NCBI RefSeq assembly: GCF_965363235.1
Contig: NC_134849.1
Location: 17,262,863 to 17,326,862, forward strand
Length of the DNA: 64,000 nucleotides
Source: Mytilus galloprovincialis
Taxonomy: Eukaryota > Mollusca > Bivalvia > Mytilida > Mytilidae
Reading direction: 5' to 3'
Positions 23,391 through 35,075 of the stretch are shown here, piece by piece; positions within the stretch are counted from its first letter, which is position 1; the number at the start of each line of letters is the position of its first letter. The position numbers were made by a program, and so were the translations under genes. The notes beneath the pieces are model-generated. The model made no database searches. It saw nothing but the letters and a program-made list of their open reading frames with translations, and had not been told where the DNA came from.

Positions 23391-24600
23391 GTTGGGGTAT
23401 AGCACATTTTTTGTTTTTGAATAGATAATAAATTATTTCCTTGCCCACCATACTTCGTGTACAAAAAATAAAACTTTCGGCTAATCAAAAGTAAGCGGTA
23501 TCCTCTGCTATAGAAACAGAAGTTTCGTTAAAACAGATTTGTCTGAGTAAATAAATATTAAAGCACGAGCGCAACTTTCTATTCTTGTAATGTAGAACAA
23601 TTGTAACTTTAGGAACTATTTGACAGGATGCCGAGAATATGGAAAGCTATTTGACACAATATCACCAAAAGAAATCTGATGGCAGAGTATATTCCATCTG
23701 ACAAGCAATTGTACAAGCATTTCAATAATTTTATAACTATTTTCGATTCTATATACACTCAAAACTGTTGACTATTAAAAGTAAAAGCGTGCAGCATCCT
23801 GTTTGGTATATATTGACAGCGATTATTATTGTCTTTAAATTATTGAAAAGGACTAGAAATTTTTAAATTCATTGAATAGTGACTTCTTCTGCTTAATTAC
23901 ATATTAAAAACCGATAATATAGTGGTTATATATTAATAAAAACATTTTGAGTACGTTTGATTCTTTTGGGTTCATAGACATATTCGAAAACTGGCTGCTA
24001 GCGTAGTGGCTGCGAGCGAGTTGCTGCTAGCTTGAGCCTGGTAAAATCATGTTGTCCCCTGTTATTTTCTGAAAATTAAATCATTCAAAGAATATCTAAA
24101 TTAAGTAAACAGCCTTCCGATTTTCACACATCTGATAGAGTATATAATATACTTCCCCATTGCTGGTCTTATTTTGTTATTACTAAAGCATTTTAGAAAA
24201 TTTTGCATGTTTAAGGGTCTTTTGAAGGTTGTCCCCAGGGGTTCTTTCCCTCCTGTAACCGCTTGTTTTTTTCAACCTGTGGACACGTTTGAAAGACCAA
24301 AAATGTATTTCTTGTAATGTAATGTGAAGAGCATCATTTCCTGAATATGTGAATCCATTTGATTAGGTGAATAGCTGCCAGTTTAATAAAACTGAACACC
24401 CTAATTTAAAGATCAGAATTTGGAGAAAAATAATTGTGTTGTTCTCTTCTGTTACAGCCTTTTTGTGTACCTTCTGAGAATATTTCGTTGTCAGCACTAT
24501 AACAGTACATGTGTTTTTATAGTATATCTTATCAAATTGATATGCAGATGGAAGTAAACTTCTAGACAATTCGAGTAAATGAACAAAAAGTACTGCGTAA
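23391..24600. other. No gene seen
   Basis: AT-rich flank of the satellite. No exon, palindrome or repeat hallmark could be supported. Confidence 0.4.
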
Positions 24601-25300
24601 TTCCTTTCTGTTACGTTCTGTCATGTTACCTGATAAAAAGTAACAGCATAACCATAATCAGTAACAGGAAGGATGTTCAAGACAATTTCACTGATGAATC
24701 AAAAAGTTAATCTACTATATGTCAACCATTTCATTTAATGTAAGTTACCATCACCATATTAAATAAATTTCAAAGTAATATACAGTATATTGAATGAAAA
24801 AATAGGTTTTTTGCTTTTGATAACAGCAGAGAACATTGTGTGCAATTCTAGGTTAGTAGATAGTAACAGAAAGGAATTTATTTTAGAATTTTTCATTACA
24901 AAGGCAGATTTTTCATCTGGCAAATACAGTTTCAAAGGATAAATGATATTGTTTGCTGTTAGCTTCCAATTGTGACCAATCTGAAATGATGTTTGTTTCT
25001 TAAACTATAAAATAAAGCATTTCTTTTTTAGACAAAAATCCTTTCTGTTATCAACTCTGTCCTGTTACCGTTGTCATGTTACTCAAGATTCTTTCATGTT
25101 ACCGACATCTCTGACTATATTTTCGTATATATTTCTAAACCTTTTGTATTAAAAATGCTAAAATCAGTAATTGGCATTTACTAAACTATTGCAGGATATA
25201 CTAGTAAACCACAAATAGTGTCTTAAACTTATAATATTCCTTATTCTCATTACAAACTTTTTAAAATTGATTCATTTTGGTAACAGGAAAGAACTAGAAT
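24601..25300. repeat. Region rich in TTCCTTTCTGTTAC motifs in both orientations
   Basis: TTCCTTTCTGTTAC at 24601-24614 has its exact reverse complement at 24863-24876, and near copies recur at about 25039 (forward) and 25280 (reverse, GGTAACAGGAAAGAA). Between them lie extra TGTTACC/GGTAACA words. The pattern suggests the ends and subterminal repeats of one or two non-autonomous elements. No target duplication could be confirmed. Confidence 0.5.
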
Positions 25301-26254
25301 GATTTTGTACCATTTTTGAAATAGCAATTGTTACCACATTTAACAATTGTTTGAATTACAGACAACAGTTCCTAGATCCCAAATGTGTGTTCTTCGATTT
25401 GTACTATTATAATACCGGGTCTAAAGACTTTTTTATATTTTTTCTTATTGCCAAAAAATAGACTTTTTCAGATATTGTCTCGTATACATTTCTATACAAA
25501 GAAAAAATATTTGCATTTTTTAATAAAACGAACACAATTTTAGTATCCTTTCTCTTTCATTTAATGTATTTTGTTCTTGTCCATTCATTTTTGATCTGTT
25601 TTGTTATTTGATTTTGCCATGTGATTATTGACTTTCCGATTGGATTTTCCTCCAAGTGCAGTATTTTTGTGATTTTACTTTTTATATAAAAAAAAAACCA
25701 ATCCATTCTAATTCGTGATTTCTATTAAAATGAAGACATAATTGCACTATTCGCCAAACACACAAAAGATTAAGTTTCTTTATTCTTATATTATTCACAT
25801 TTAAAAAAAAAACCAGAGGTACAGATCTGTACTTATAATGTCTGATTACAAAATAACAAAGCATTCATTCAGTTTTAATACAAATCAGACATACATGTAT
25901 GTAACTTAAGACATGTTTAACAATGCAAACAAAATGTCTCATATATTCATCATATTTCATATAAAAAACCAGTCTGATGTTAAAAACGTATTCAAAATAT
26001 TTAATTAGTAATATCATGGAGTTATTAGTCCAAAATTTGTTCTTTTTTTTTTAGCAGAACTTGTAATTGAATTTGTAGGCATTACTACAATTTTATATTT
26101 AGTATTATTTCACCACTCATTTGTGTATGCTTTGGTTTCGCAATGGGTTCCATGATAAGATATATTCCACGATGTCGACAGTTTCAAAGTTGCATCAAAT
26201 ACTCAATGTGAGTATATGTTCACACCTGTTTACTCTATTTAAGATATAGTTAAG
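25301..26254. other. AT-rich DNA, no gene seen
   Basis: Very AT-rich; short minus-strand open frames (for example 25682-25864) have chance-like Phe/Asn/Lys-rich composition and no motifs. Confidence 0.4.
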
Positions 26255-26430
26255 ACAATAACAATCAAGACCAAGGAGTAAACAAAGACTCATAAAACCA
26301 AAAGACATTTACGAATAATAAATAAGAAACAACACGAACTCCACTAAAAACTGGGAGTGATATCAGGTGCCCGGAAGGGTAAGCATTTTCTGTACCCTAT
26401 ACGGCACCCGTCGTGTTGTAAATGTTTAAG
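26255..26430 (+). repeat. MDR2 dispersed repeat, partial copy
   Basis: MDR2 is my label for a roughly 230-bp repeat with AAACTCATAAGTC, AACTAAAGACTGAGCA, ACGAACCCCAC and GATCTCAGGTGCTCCGGAAGGGTAAGCAGATCCTG in order. This copy keeps AACACGAACTCCAC, GTGATATCAGGTGCCCGG, AAGGGTAAGCA and a CGGCACCCGTCGTGTTG tail; the first half is decayed. Confidence 0.6.
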
Positions 26431-26478
26431 ACAGGTTCAAAGAAGGACTATTTGTATTTATCCTGCAATTGGGTGTTC

Positions 26479-26529
26479 TACTATACAGATACAGCCCTAC
26501 GGATATCGCTATGCTGTATCTGTATACTA
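26479..26529. repeat. Short hairpin
   Basis: TACTATACAGATACAGC at 26479 is matched by its near-perfect complement GCTGTATCTGTATACTA at 26513 (16 of 17 positions). The loop is 17 bases. It probably belongs to a longer repeat reaching to about 26690 (GGAGGGGTATTTGCGAAAAA region) that I recall from other mussel sequence. Confidence 0.55.
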
Positions 26530-27180
26530 TACATATATCGCTTTAAAGCTCCGCCCACTGTCGGACTGAGTATTGTATGAACCTGCGTGACCTCAGAATG
26601 TGTATTGAACAGATATATCATGTTAAGGAGGGGTATTTGCGAAAAATACCAGTCGAGAGAATAGTCGCATTCCAATGACGTATTAATTGCGAATTAACGA
26701 TTTCTTTTATACGTTCTGTTTGTTTTTCAAACATTTCTTTAGAGCAATAAGAATCACACCAATTTTCTGATAAAATACACACATGAACAGCAGACAGTCT
26801 TTTCTACGATGACAACTATCAATTTCAAAACATGAATGTGTATGATTGTGTCAATTTCAGCATGCATGTTTAGTGAATGTCGAGTCTGAAGCGTAGAACA
26901 ACTCGTTCACTCCTGTTTCAAATTGGACAATGCTTTGTTATTTGTTTTTACTGTTGAAATAAGTTGTTATGTTAAAATAGATAAGTATTCACCTTGAGCG
27001 ATGTATTATTGTTGACCATTCGAGATTCTTTTTTTGCGAACCCGTCTTCAGCTGAATGTGTGATTACTGTATCGTATTACTACACGTGCCTCAAGGGATT
27101 TCAAATCAAAAATAAATGCAAAACATGTGTTTTTGTGTCTTTCAAAACACAAAAAATATGCAGAATTAATTGCAGGATAA

Positions 27181-27331
27181 AGACAATAACTGTTTAGTGT
27201 CTTAAAATATCAGTTGTATTTGTACTCGGCTCGAAACAGGTGCAGTAGCTCGCTAAAAGCTCGCATACACCTTGTTTCCTAGCCTCGTACAAATACAACT
27301 GATATTTAAAGACACTAAACAGTTATTGTCT
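27181..27331. mobile_element. Hairpin (foldback) MITE, 151 bp
   Basis: AGACAATAACTGTTTAGTGT at the left end is exactly complemented at the right end (ACACTAAACAGTTATTGTCT). Arms of about 62 bases pair with few mismatches (ATATCAGTTGTATTTGTAC on both sides) around a central AGTAGCTCGCTAAAAGCTCG segment. It has the same design as the element at 15291 but unrelated sequence. No clear target duplication. Confidence 0.8.
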
Positions 27332-27542
27332 ATGAATTTCCAACTTGAAGTGGTTCTAAGTTAAATTAATTATGTTCCCCAGTGGTCCATTTTTGATAAA
27401 ATGTTGAATAATATCAACGAGTCGTATGAGGAGGAATTTCATTCACATAAAAATCTGTTTTTATCTATAATTGATGACAATTACGGTGAAATTCTATCGG
27501 TTTACTTATAACAATAGTCTTATCTTACGTTGTATTCAGTTT

Positions 27543-27770
27543 TACTTTAAATAGGCGCGGCGAAGGATACCAAAAGGACATTCAAACTCATAAGTCAAAA
27601 ATAAACTGACAACATCATGGCTATAAAAGAAAGAGACAAAGAGACAAACAACAGTACACGAAACAACATAGAAATCTAAAGACTGAGCAGCACGAATCCC
27701 ACAGACAAGTGGGGTGATCTCAGGTGCTCCGGAAGGGTAAGCAGATCCTGCTCCAACAATCGTCATATGT
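27543..27770 (+). repeat. MDR2 copy, full-length-like
   Basis: Contains ATTCAAACTCATAAGTCAAA, AAACTGACAACATCATGGCT, AAAGACTGAGCAGCACGAAT, GGGTGATCTCAGGTGCTCCG and GAAGGGTAAGCAGATCCTGC in order. It is the best copy of this family in the window and serves as reference for the others at 26255, 55060 and 62590. Confidence 0.75.
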
Positions 27771-28284
27771 GACTTAACTTATTTCATTCGTAGTAAAATT
27801 TGATTTTGAAAAGGTAAGTTTTATAAATATGTTTGACCGAGATATGAATAAAGGATATGCATGCGGTCATATGTCAACATATCACCAACCAACCATGCAC
27901 ACAACACATCTTAGTGTAGATAATATGTTGTTATGAGTATAATTACATAAATATTACAAATATGACACGAGTTGAAGAGCATTGAAAACAAAAAGTTCCC
28001 GAAAATTGTGTTAAAATCTGTCTTCGTCGATTTGTTCTGGTGATAGAAAATTTGTTTCTTGATTCGAATGACTTTTACATAACATTTAAAGAAAAATAAC
28101 TGCATCCATGATATTTCATATCAGCATAGAAGCAAGAACGGAACTACTTACCATCAGGGCTGAAGTGATTACATTAAATTACTAGTTGATTGATATAATG
28201 TTTTTCTTCAAAATTTAGTAACCCATACTATCAGTTGTGATATAAATATCTGCATGGAAACTAAATCATCGGAAATATGTTTTG
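27771..28284. other. 3' flank of the FkbM-family gene
   Basis: AT-rich; should hold the 3' UTR of the minus-strand gene that ends at 28285. No single poly-A signal stands out, and I see no repeat. Confidence 0.4.
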
Positions 28285-29346
28285 TTATTTGTTCGTCATT
28301 TTTGACCATTGCACATCCCATGGCCATTCATTTTGGTTTGTTAAAGCAACACCCGTTGGTAATAAAGGCTTGAATCCATGTCGATCCATAAAATATGAAA
28401 TTAGCTTTCCCGAATCTCTACCCTTATGTGTTTGAAATTCTGTCATCACGAAATGCACATTTACAGATCTGAAGAAACTTTCTGCTCCTTTTAAAACATT
28501 ATGCTCACTACCTTCAACGTCCAGTTTAAGTACAGCCGATTTTATATCAATTACTTCTAACAAATCATCTAGTGGTATAGATTGAATAGTCTCAATGGTG
28601 CCCATGACAGTTTTACTGTTATTTATGTTCAAAGAACTCTTTTGCACGATAGTGTTGCCACCTATATTTGATGGAGAAGACTCACGAACCACAACCGTCT
28701 CTTTCTTATCTGATAAAGCATTATGAATTATATACATATTTTTTGACAAGTTCCCTAATTTTGCTGAGGCACAAAGTCGTTCTATGTTATCTTTAAAACA
28801 GTCAATTGCTATCACTTTATATCCTAACGAAGCTAAAGTTAGGGAATATACTCCAACGTGGGCTCCAATATCTATAAAAATTGCATCTGGATTCTGACTC
28901 ATTGCTTCTACTGCTTTAAGTAAGTTGTTATCCTCCCACGATCCTCCATTTAGAAGAACACGTGATATATGGATGTCATTGTCCGGTGGGTGTAAATATA
29001 TTGGGATTTTCTTTTTACGTTTTTTGTGCCGAAGATGTCCTAAAACAAAAGTTTTCTTCCTTATACAGGCGCTGTCGTTGGTGAAAGTCCATAACGAATT
29101 GTTGTACGAAAAAATACCATTTCTTCTTTCAAAAATTACTACATTCCTTGTATTTTTAGTTAAAACTGCATTGATGTCTTGTTTCAGAAAATCAGTTCTA
29201 ATCTCATGTGGAGAATGGCATCTCATATAATTATTAACACTCGTCGTTGGTATTTTATAGTTTGTTTGAGTACTTTTTGTGACTGACCAGAAAAAGAGAC
29301 AAATAAAACTTAACACAATAAGTATAAAATATACCTTTGCTGACAT
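28285..29346 (-). CDS. FkbM-family (Methyltransf_21) methyltransferase, type II membrane protein
   Basis: A single-exon protein of 353 residues. A short basic N-terminus and a hydrophobic segment (about residues 5-22, VYFILIVLSFICLFFWSV) suggest a signal anchor in the secretory pathway. The fold is that of a SAM-dependent methyltransferase: motif I FIDIGAHVGVYSL (about 157-169), the acidic IAIDCF strand end (about 179) and the family signature LKLDVEGSEHNVLKGA (about 273-288). FkbM relatives O-methylate sugars or small molecules; animal substrates are mostly unknown. I chose ATG 29346 (context AACATG) because the frame upstream contains a likely splice acceptor (TATATTTTAG, AG at 29390-29391), so the first exon would be 5' UTR. 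Looks intact. Confidence 0.88.
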   Translation of the reverse strand: MSAKVYFILIVLSFICLFFWSVTKSTQTNYKIPTTSVNNYMRCHSPHEIRTDFLKQDINAVLTKNTRNVVIFERRNGIFSYNNSLWTFTNDSACIRKKTFVLGHLRHKKRKKKIPIYLHPPDNDIHISRVLLNGGSWEDNNLLKAVEAMSQNPDAIFIDIGAHVGVYSLTLASLGYKVIAIDCFKDNIERLCASAKLGNLSKNMYIIHNALSDKKETVVVRESSPSNIGGNTIVQKSSLNINNSKTVMGTIETIQSIPLDDLLEVIDIKSAVLKLDVEGSEHNVLKGAESFFRSVNVHFVMTEFQTHKGRDSGKLISYFMDRHGFKPLLPTGVALTNQNEWPWDVQWSKMTNK

Positions 29347-30158
29347 GTTGTGACAATTTTCAAAATATTTTTTCCATTTTTGTTGTTGTCTAAAATATAA
29401 CAAAAAACATTCAATTTTTGCAGCGGTGGTATGGTTAACTAGTATATATGGTTATTCAATTAGCAATTATATTTACTTATTGAATTATTAAAATATAACT
29501 AAATGTGCATTGATGTGCTTTTTGTTTCTAGTTGTACTCTGTGTCGAGCCATTTTGAACTGATGTTAAAGGTTAAGACATGTATTGATTTGTTTTTTAGT
29601 CTTCGAAAGAAAAGAAATTTCTGTTGAAATTTAATAACTTCTGGTGATCTGACATCGTTACTTTGTCTTGCTATCTTTTTAGATTATGCCTTTGGTTTTT
29701 CCTTTTGGATTGTAACAAGCACTTTGTCATACGGGAGGGGGAAGGGTGTACTTTCTTCGACATGTGTGTTGCTTATTGTTGAAGGACGTATAGTGATTTA
29801 TGGTTGTTTTGAACCTCGATCTACGGTTACTAGTGAATAGTTGTCATACTGTCAATCCTACTCCTTTCCGTTTTTACCTTTTTCGTCCAGTCAACAATAT
29901 AAGTCAATTTAATTGTTTCAAGACAGTGCAATATAGGTATGATTCCATTTTCAATATATGGAATGATTTAACTTGTTTAAACATGTCAGTAAAGAACACA
30001 CTATTGTCACAAGTATAATGTTACTTATATGACAAATAAAGATTATTATTGTTATTAATATAGCTCCTGTAAATGGTATTCGTTAAGTAATTTCTATATC
30101 GGTTTGTCCTTGTCTTGTTTAATACAGACGTAATTAATAAATTGTCTTTGTCTTGTTG
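29347..30158. other. 5' flank of the FkbM-family gene
   Basis: Holds the inferred acceptor at 29390-29391 (minus strand) and about 40 bases of 5' UTR. The remainder shows no exon or repeat hallmark. No core promoter could be pinned down. Confidence 0.4.
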
Positions 30159-31851
30159 TATATATGTCGTGTACAAGTTGCGATTTTGTACAGGTTATAA
30201 CATGTACAAAAATGTTGTACATGTTATAATTTGTACAATGCAAAAATACAAGTTATAACATGTACAAAAGTACCTCATACGTGTTATAACATGTACAAAA
30301 AATTGCTTAAAAGTGGGTTTAACTTGTACAAAATTTGAAAATAAATGTTTGTTTCTATTACAAAGCATGCCATTAACTTCAATAATATTTTCATCATTTT
30401 TTGTTATTGTCCATTCGTGTAAGTGTGATATCTTTTTGATACAGTTAATGACCACATAAATAGTTTTTATAATTACTTTAAAAAATACCTTAAGGTGGTA
30501 TGGGAGTCTAAATTAATAATGATAGAATTTGTTCATATTTTGCCAAAGTGTAGTATATATATTGTGATATGATAAAAAAAATGATAGGTCGGGCATTTTC
30601 TTAAGCTACAGGTTGTAACATGGCACAGTTTGTACGGATTATACAGGAAAAAACATCATTACGTGATTAGAGCTAAACTAAATGATAGAATTGTAAAATA
30701 AAATATAAGAAGATAGCTTTTAGTAAATGCTTTGAGAATATCAATAGAAAAGATAGGGTCAACGTGCGTTTTTTTCGGCTAAAATATAAAATAGCAACTT
30801 TCATGTAGATTCTTTCAGAAATGCACTGTTTTGGAGTATTATCCCATTAGTTGCTAATTTTATAAACATTAAGAATCGAGCAAAAATAATCTTTGCTTGT
30901 AAAAATATCGATATTGATAAGTTTTAAAATCTAAAAAATTTATTAAATGTTCTCTCGCCCTGCAAATCAGAGAAACATAAAAGGCGTGCATGGTGGTGAA
31001 TGTGAATGAACATGGCTGCTAAAAAATTGGAACTAAAGTTGGACAAATAAAGAGTTACTTGAGTAGAAACCAGGTTATTATTTTTGCAAATGCAACTTTA
31101 AATTGGTCACAGTGAGTGATATGAGTATAGGTTAGATAGTGCGTAAGCTATCAAGGAACGGAGGGCAAGCTTTTGTGCATTTTCAGTGTTAGAAAGGCAG
31201 TTGTAAGTCTTGTAAATCTTGTAGGTGCATGTGAATGTAGAAGAATGAAAGGTTTGTGCTACTCAAGGTGTCAGTTGCTCTGTCCTGAAGCAACAAGTAA
31301 GGCCACACTTAAAAATATTTTGGTTTGTCCAAACCCTACCCAAAGGTTGAGACCGTGGGTAGGTAGGTAGGCATTTTCTTTTTTTTTTCTTCAAAAAAAG
31401 AAACTGAAGTATCAGATGTTTATTAGTCTTCATGCCTATTTGATTAAAAAAACTTCTTCAAATCAGGAAAATAAAAGAATTTGAGTAGGCAGCTTCTTTC
31501 TGGGTAGGTAGCGTTTGGGCAAACAAACCTATTATTTATTATGGCCTAAAAAAAATGTTTCTAAAATGTATGAAAATGTAGTGTTTTATGCATGCTGTAA
31601 CTAATCCACCTTCTTTATAATTTAATAAATTTCAAACATGCATGTATATTCTCCTTTATTATTATTTTCAAATTTTGTACAGGTTAAACCCATTTTAAGC
31701 ATTATTTTGTACAGGTTATAACATTTACGAGGTACTTTTGTACATGTTATAACTTGTATTTTAGCTTTGTACAAATTATAACATGTACAATATTTTCAAG
31801 TTGTACATGTTATAACCTGTACAAAATCATAACTTGTACACGACATATATA
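30159..31851. mobile_element. DNA transposon, non-autonomous, with 190-bp inverted ends made of palindromes
   Basis: The left end (30159-30346) and right end (31662-31851) are inverted copies with roughly 90 percent match, both starting TATATATGTCGTGTACAAGTT. Within each arm a palindrome built on TTGTACATGTTA and its complement recurs about every 30 bases: in the left arm at 30186-30209, 30215-30238, 30246-30267 and 30278-30297, then a half site. The outermost bases sit in TATA runs, so a TA target duplication is possible but not provable. The interior has no transposase frame and carries a younger MITE at 31301. Total about 1.69 kb. Confidence 0.85.
31301..31546. mobile_element. PIF/Harbinger-type MITE nested in the 30159 element
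   Basis: The ends are inverted: GGCCACACTTAAAAATATTT...GGTTTGTCCAAAC..CCTACCCA at the left and the complement of GGCCATAATAAATAATAGG...GGTTTGTTTGCCCAAACGC at the right. It is flanked by TAA on both sides (31298-31300 and 31547-31549), which fits the TWA target duplication of PIF/Harbinger elements. Length 246 bp. Because it lies inside the larger element it inserted later. Confidence 0.72.
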
Positions 31852-32045
31852 TAAAAATTAAAAGTGTGGTTATGATTGTCAATGTCAATTATAAACTCTT
31901 CATATGCTGAAACTGAAAACACAGAAATCAACAACAATAGGCTACTGCATGGCCTTCCACAGTGAGAAAACCCACATCGCATAGGCATCTACAAGAGGAC
32001 TCGAATTTACAATTTGTTTTTATGTTTAACAATTCAAATGAGAAA

Positions 32046-32960
32046 ACTAAAATAAAAAAGAAGATGTGGTATGATTGCCAATGAGACAACTCTCCATAAG
32101 AGACCTAATGACACAGAAACTAACTACTATAGGTCACCGTACGACTTTCAACAATAAACAAAACCCATACCGCAGCATAGTCAGCTATAAAAGGCCCCGA
32201 AATAACAAATGTGTAATGTCCTTGTCACTGTATAACAGATATAAAAAGAGCAGTCAGGTTTCTCATGAGTAACTAATATCTGTTATTATATACATCATTT
32301 ACATGTACAATATGCAAACAAAGACAACTTTCGAGTTCGATGCATTTCCGTCAAAATCTCTGGTTTTAGTGAACGTCATTTGTGCGTTTAGGGGCGTCGT
32401 CACTTCCGTTTCAATGTTGAGCGAGTGGTTGGAAAACTATAATTCTATATTGTACGAATTATTCAGCAAATTAAATTCTCAAAATTGACAATCAGCACTG
32501 CTGTCATTAGGGAATTGTCATTAAGTACCTACAGAACAACCATTATTTCTAGTTTATCCTACACAACGACGATCACTAAGACGCTTGCTGAACGTAAATA
32601 GTGTAGGGATACAGGCGATCTCCTCTATCTGGTAAATGACATCATGAAGGCGCGCATAATTGACGAGTTTTTGCCGGTGACGGATAAACTCGAAAGTGGT
32701 CTAACGAGAAAAATAACGGCCTAATTCATGCACAAAAAATGAACGAAAAACAAATATGTAACACATCAACAAACCACAACGACTGAATTACAGGCTCCTA
32801 ACTTGGGACAGGCATATACATACAGAATTTATGTGACGGGATTAAACATGTTAGCGGGACCGCCTCCTAACCTGTGTAACTAACAGTACAACATAAGAAC
32901 GAACTATAAAAATCAGTCGAAAAAGGCTTAACTCATCAGATGGCAAATAGAAATGCATAT
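32046..32960 (+). repeat. MDR1 copy split by about 480 bp of inserted DNA
   Basis: The 5' half (32055-32216: GATGTGGTATGATTGCC to GAAATAACAAATGTGT) and 3' half (32702-32960: AACGAGAAAAATAACGGCC to GGCTTAACTCATCAGATGG) are two consecutive parts of MDR1, as judged from the unbroken copy at 35340. About 15 bases of MDR1 at the junction are missing. Confidence 0.75.
32217..32701. mobile_element. Insertion(s) in MDR1: small hairpin plus 371-bp element with inverted ends
   Basis: ACTTTCGAG at 32327-32335 pairs with CTCGAAAGT at 32689-32697, and the following bases stay similar in inverted orientation (TTCCGTCAAAATCTC against CCGTCACCGGCAAAAACTC), giving roughly 30-bp imperfect ends. Left of it an ATAACAGATAT...ATATCTGTTAT inverted pair (about 32230-32287) marks a second small hairpin. 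A 61-codon frame inside (32303-32488) shows no motif. The target duplication was not found. Confidence 0.5.
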
Positions 32961-34603
32961 AACACAAACACGTAATAGACGTGGCCGGGTAGTTGTGTAT
33001 CCTAACCAAAACAAACAAAAATATACATTTAGTTGGCGAATTAATGATAAGAAAACAAACCTTACCTTATGATTGTATCAGTATTATGGTATTTAGTTAA
33101 AACAATGAAACCTTACACTAGCGTTTAAACCATAAAGGAAAGCAGTTTAACAATTGGAGCATTCACACTTCTATTGTATAAGTAATGTTTTGTGAATTAA
33201 GATAAAGTTACGTCTATTTTCAATTATATTAAAATTGTGAACAGTAAACTATTAAATGTAAATGGTATCTCATAAAAGACTGAGATTTTACACCTCAGTT
33301 AGAAAAGAGAGATTAACAATAGAAAAATTTATGGCAACCAAATATTATTCATTTAAAAGTATCAACACGAATAGAATTTGACTTGATATCTACATTTTTT
33401 TTTTAACACAAATGAGATCAAACCAACTCTGACTTAAAAACTACCTGTCTGGGGTTTTTTTTTTTTTGAAGAACTGAAAGAAAATTAACATTATAATAAA
33501 GTGATACATATCAAGACTTTTTTTGTTCGAATGGTGTACTCCTTGCGTTGAATCCTCTGTCAATCTCAGAGAAGTTGTATGAGTTTTTCTCACGCACTGC
33601 GGATTTTCTTTTCTGTTCAATCGATAAAAAATCGACCGATAATTGATAATCCGTAAAGCGGGAAGAAAGACAATTAATTAGTTGTGTTTATAAAAGAACA
33701 GCAAAAAACGAGAGTGAAAAATAACCAACACAATGCACAGAAAATATTGGTTTTTATATGAATATTCATTTACATTTGTCAAATCTAATCGTTGATGTGC
33801 TGTCCTATGCCGGGCAATACGTACATAATTGATTTTTTTTAATTTAATGTTCAGTGGCGAATATTTCATTGATATTCAGTTCATGTTAATTCTAAATGCA
33901 ATTTCATCCGTTTTATCGAAGATTCAACCTCTACAGAGTCGTTTAATCTGAGACTACTATAACATAGTAGTCTCAGGTTTAATATACCAAAAAAAATCTT
34001 ATCGATTAAACAATAGTATAAACAACGTTTAAACTCGCTAGTTTTCTATTATTATATATATATGTCAATAATCAATTCGACAACTTTCAGTTTTTAAAGA
34101 TGTTCTATCTGTACGTTCCGGTATAGTGTATGTGATAAAAATCACCATGCTTGAATATTTAACTATTGTCATGCTATATTTTGAATACGAAATGGGTGGA
34201 GACGGAGTGGTGTTTTTTTATCAGACAGAGTACATTATGTAGTTCAAATACCCGCGGGACGTACGTCTACGACAATTCTATCATGAAGATTTTTTTTAAA
34301 TACCGCAACAATAAGTTAACCTTTGTCGGACTAAATGTGGTGACGCCTAACAGTCAGACCTTCGTTTTGGTATCATGAAATATTTTTTTATTCTGCGATT
34401 ACTGAGAGTACTAAAACACAGTATTGTAATTACAGATTCCCCAGTATCTATACCACTAGTTCTTTTTTAATTACTTTTTTACCCCGTTTAATTCTATTTT
34501 TTTTTTTTTTTTTTGCTGTTGTTTTTTTTAAATTGTTGCCATTATCCTCTATTGGGTTATCTTTATCCAGAGACCCCCAAATACATTATACACAGTAGGT
34601 AAT
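32961..34603. other. No gene seen; one perfect short hairpin
   Basis: AT-rich DNA. At 33948-33976 a perfect 13-bp stem, CTGAGACTACTAT with a 3-base AAC loop, folds on itself. No exon or other repeat hallmark was seen. Confidence 0.5.
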
Positions 34604-35055
34604 GGGGTAAATTCAGTAAAAAATCTCCCATTGACTTTAATGCTAATCTATGTGTGGAAATAAATTTATACCTGATTTACCGTTAGAAATTAAAAACTTT
34701 CATATATCATACATGAAAGTACAAATGCAGTCCTATCTTTTGCAACAATAAAAACATAGGGTCATGCGGCATTTTTGGGCATTCACATGGCCTTGTTTAC
34801 AAACAATGTAGATTCGCACTGAATTCCTATACTGACCCCCATTACTTTTCAACCCTGTAGGGAAAAAAATTAGTACATTCAGCATTTATTCTTTATTTTT
34901 TTTCGGCAACTCTAGTTTTGATCCATCTACCAAAAAATATTTATTACAAATATTATCTACCAATCAGAAGAGCACATGACTTCAGTTTTAGACAGAAAGC
35001 TCTCCCCCAAATGGGCGGTCCCAGATGACGTATATTTATTTACTGAATTTACCCC
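34604..35055. mobile_element. MITE with perfect 17-bp inverted ends and TAAT duplication
   Basis: GGGGTAAATTCAGTAAA at 34604-34620 is exactly complemented at 35039-35055. The 4-base word TAAT flanks both sides (34600-34603 and 35056-35059). The 452-bp interior is AT-rich without a reading frame. Four-base duplications occur in several superfamilies, and a two-base TA cannot be excluded, so I leave the family open. Confidence 0.8.
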
Positions 35056-35075
35056 TAATGTGATCTAATGTGATT

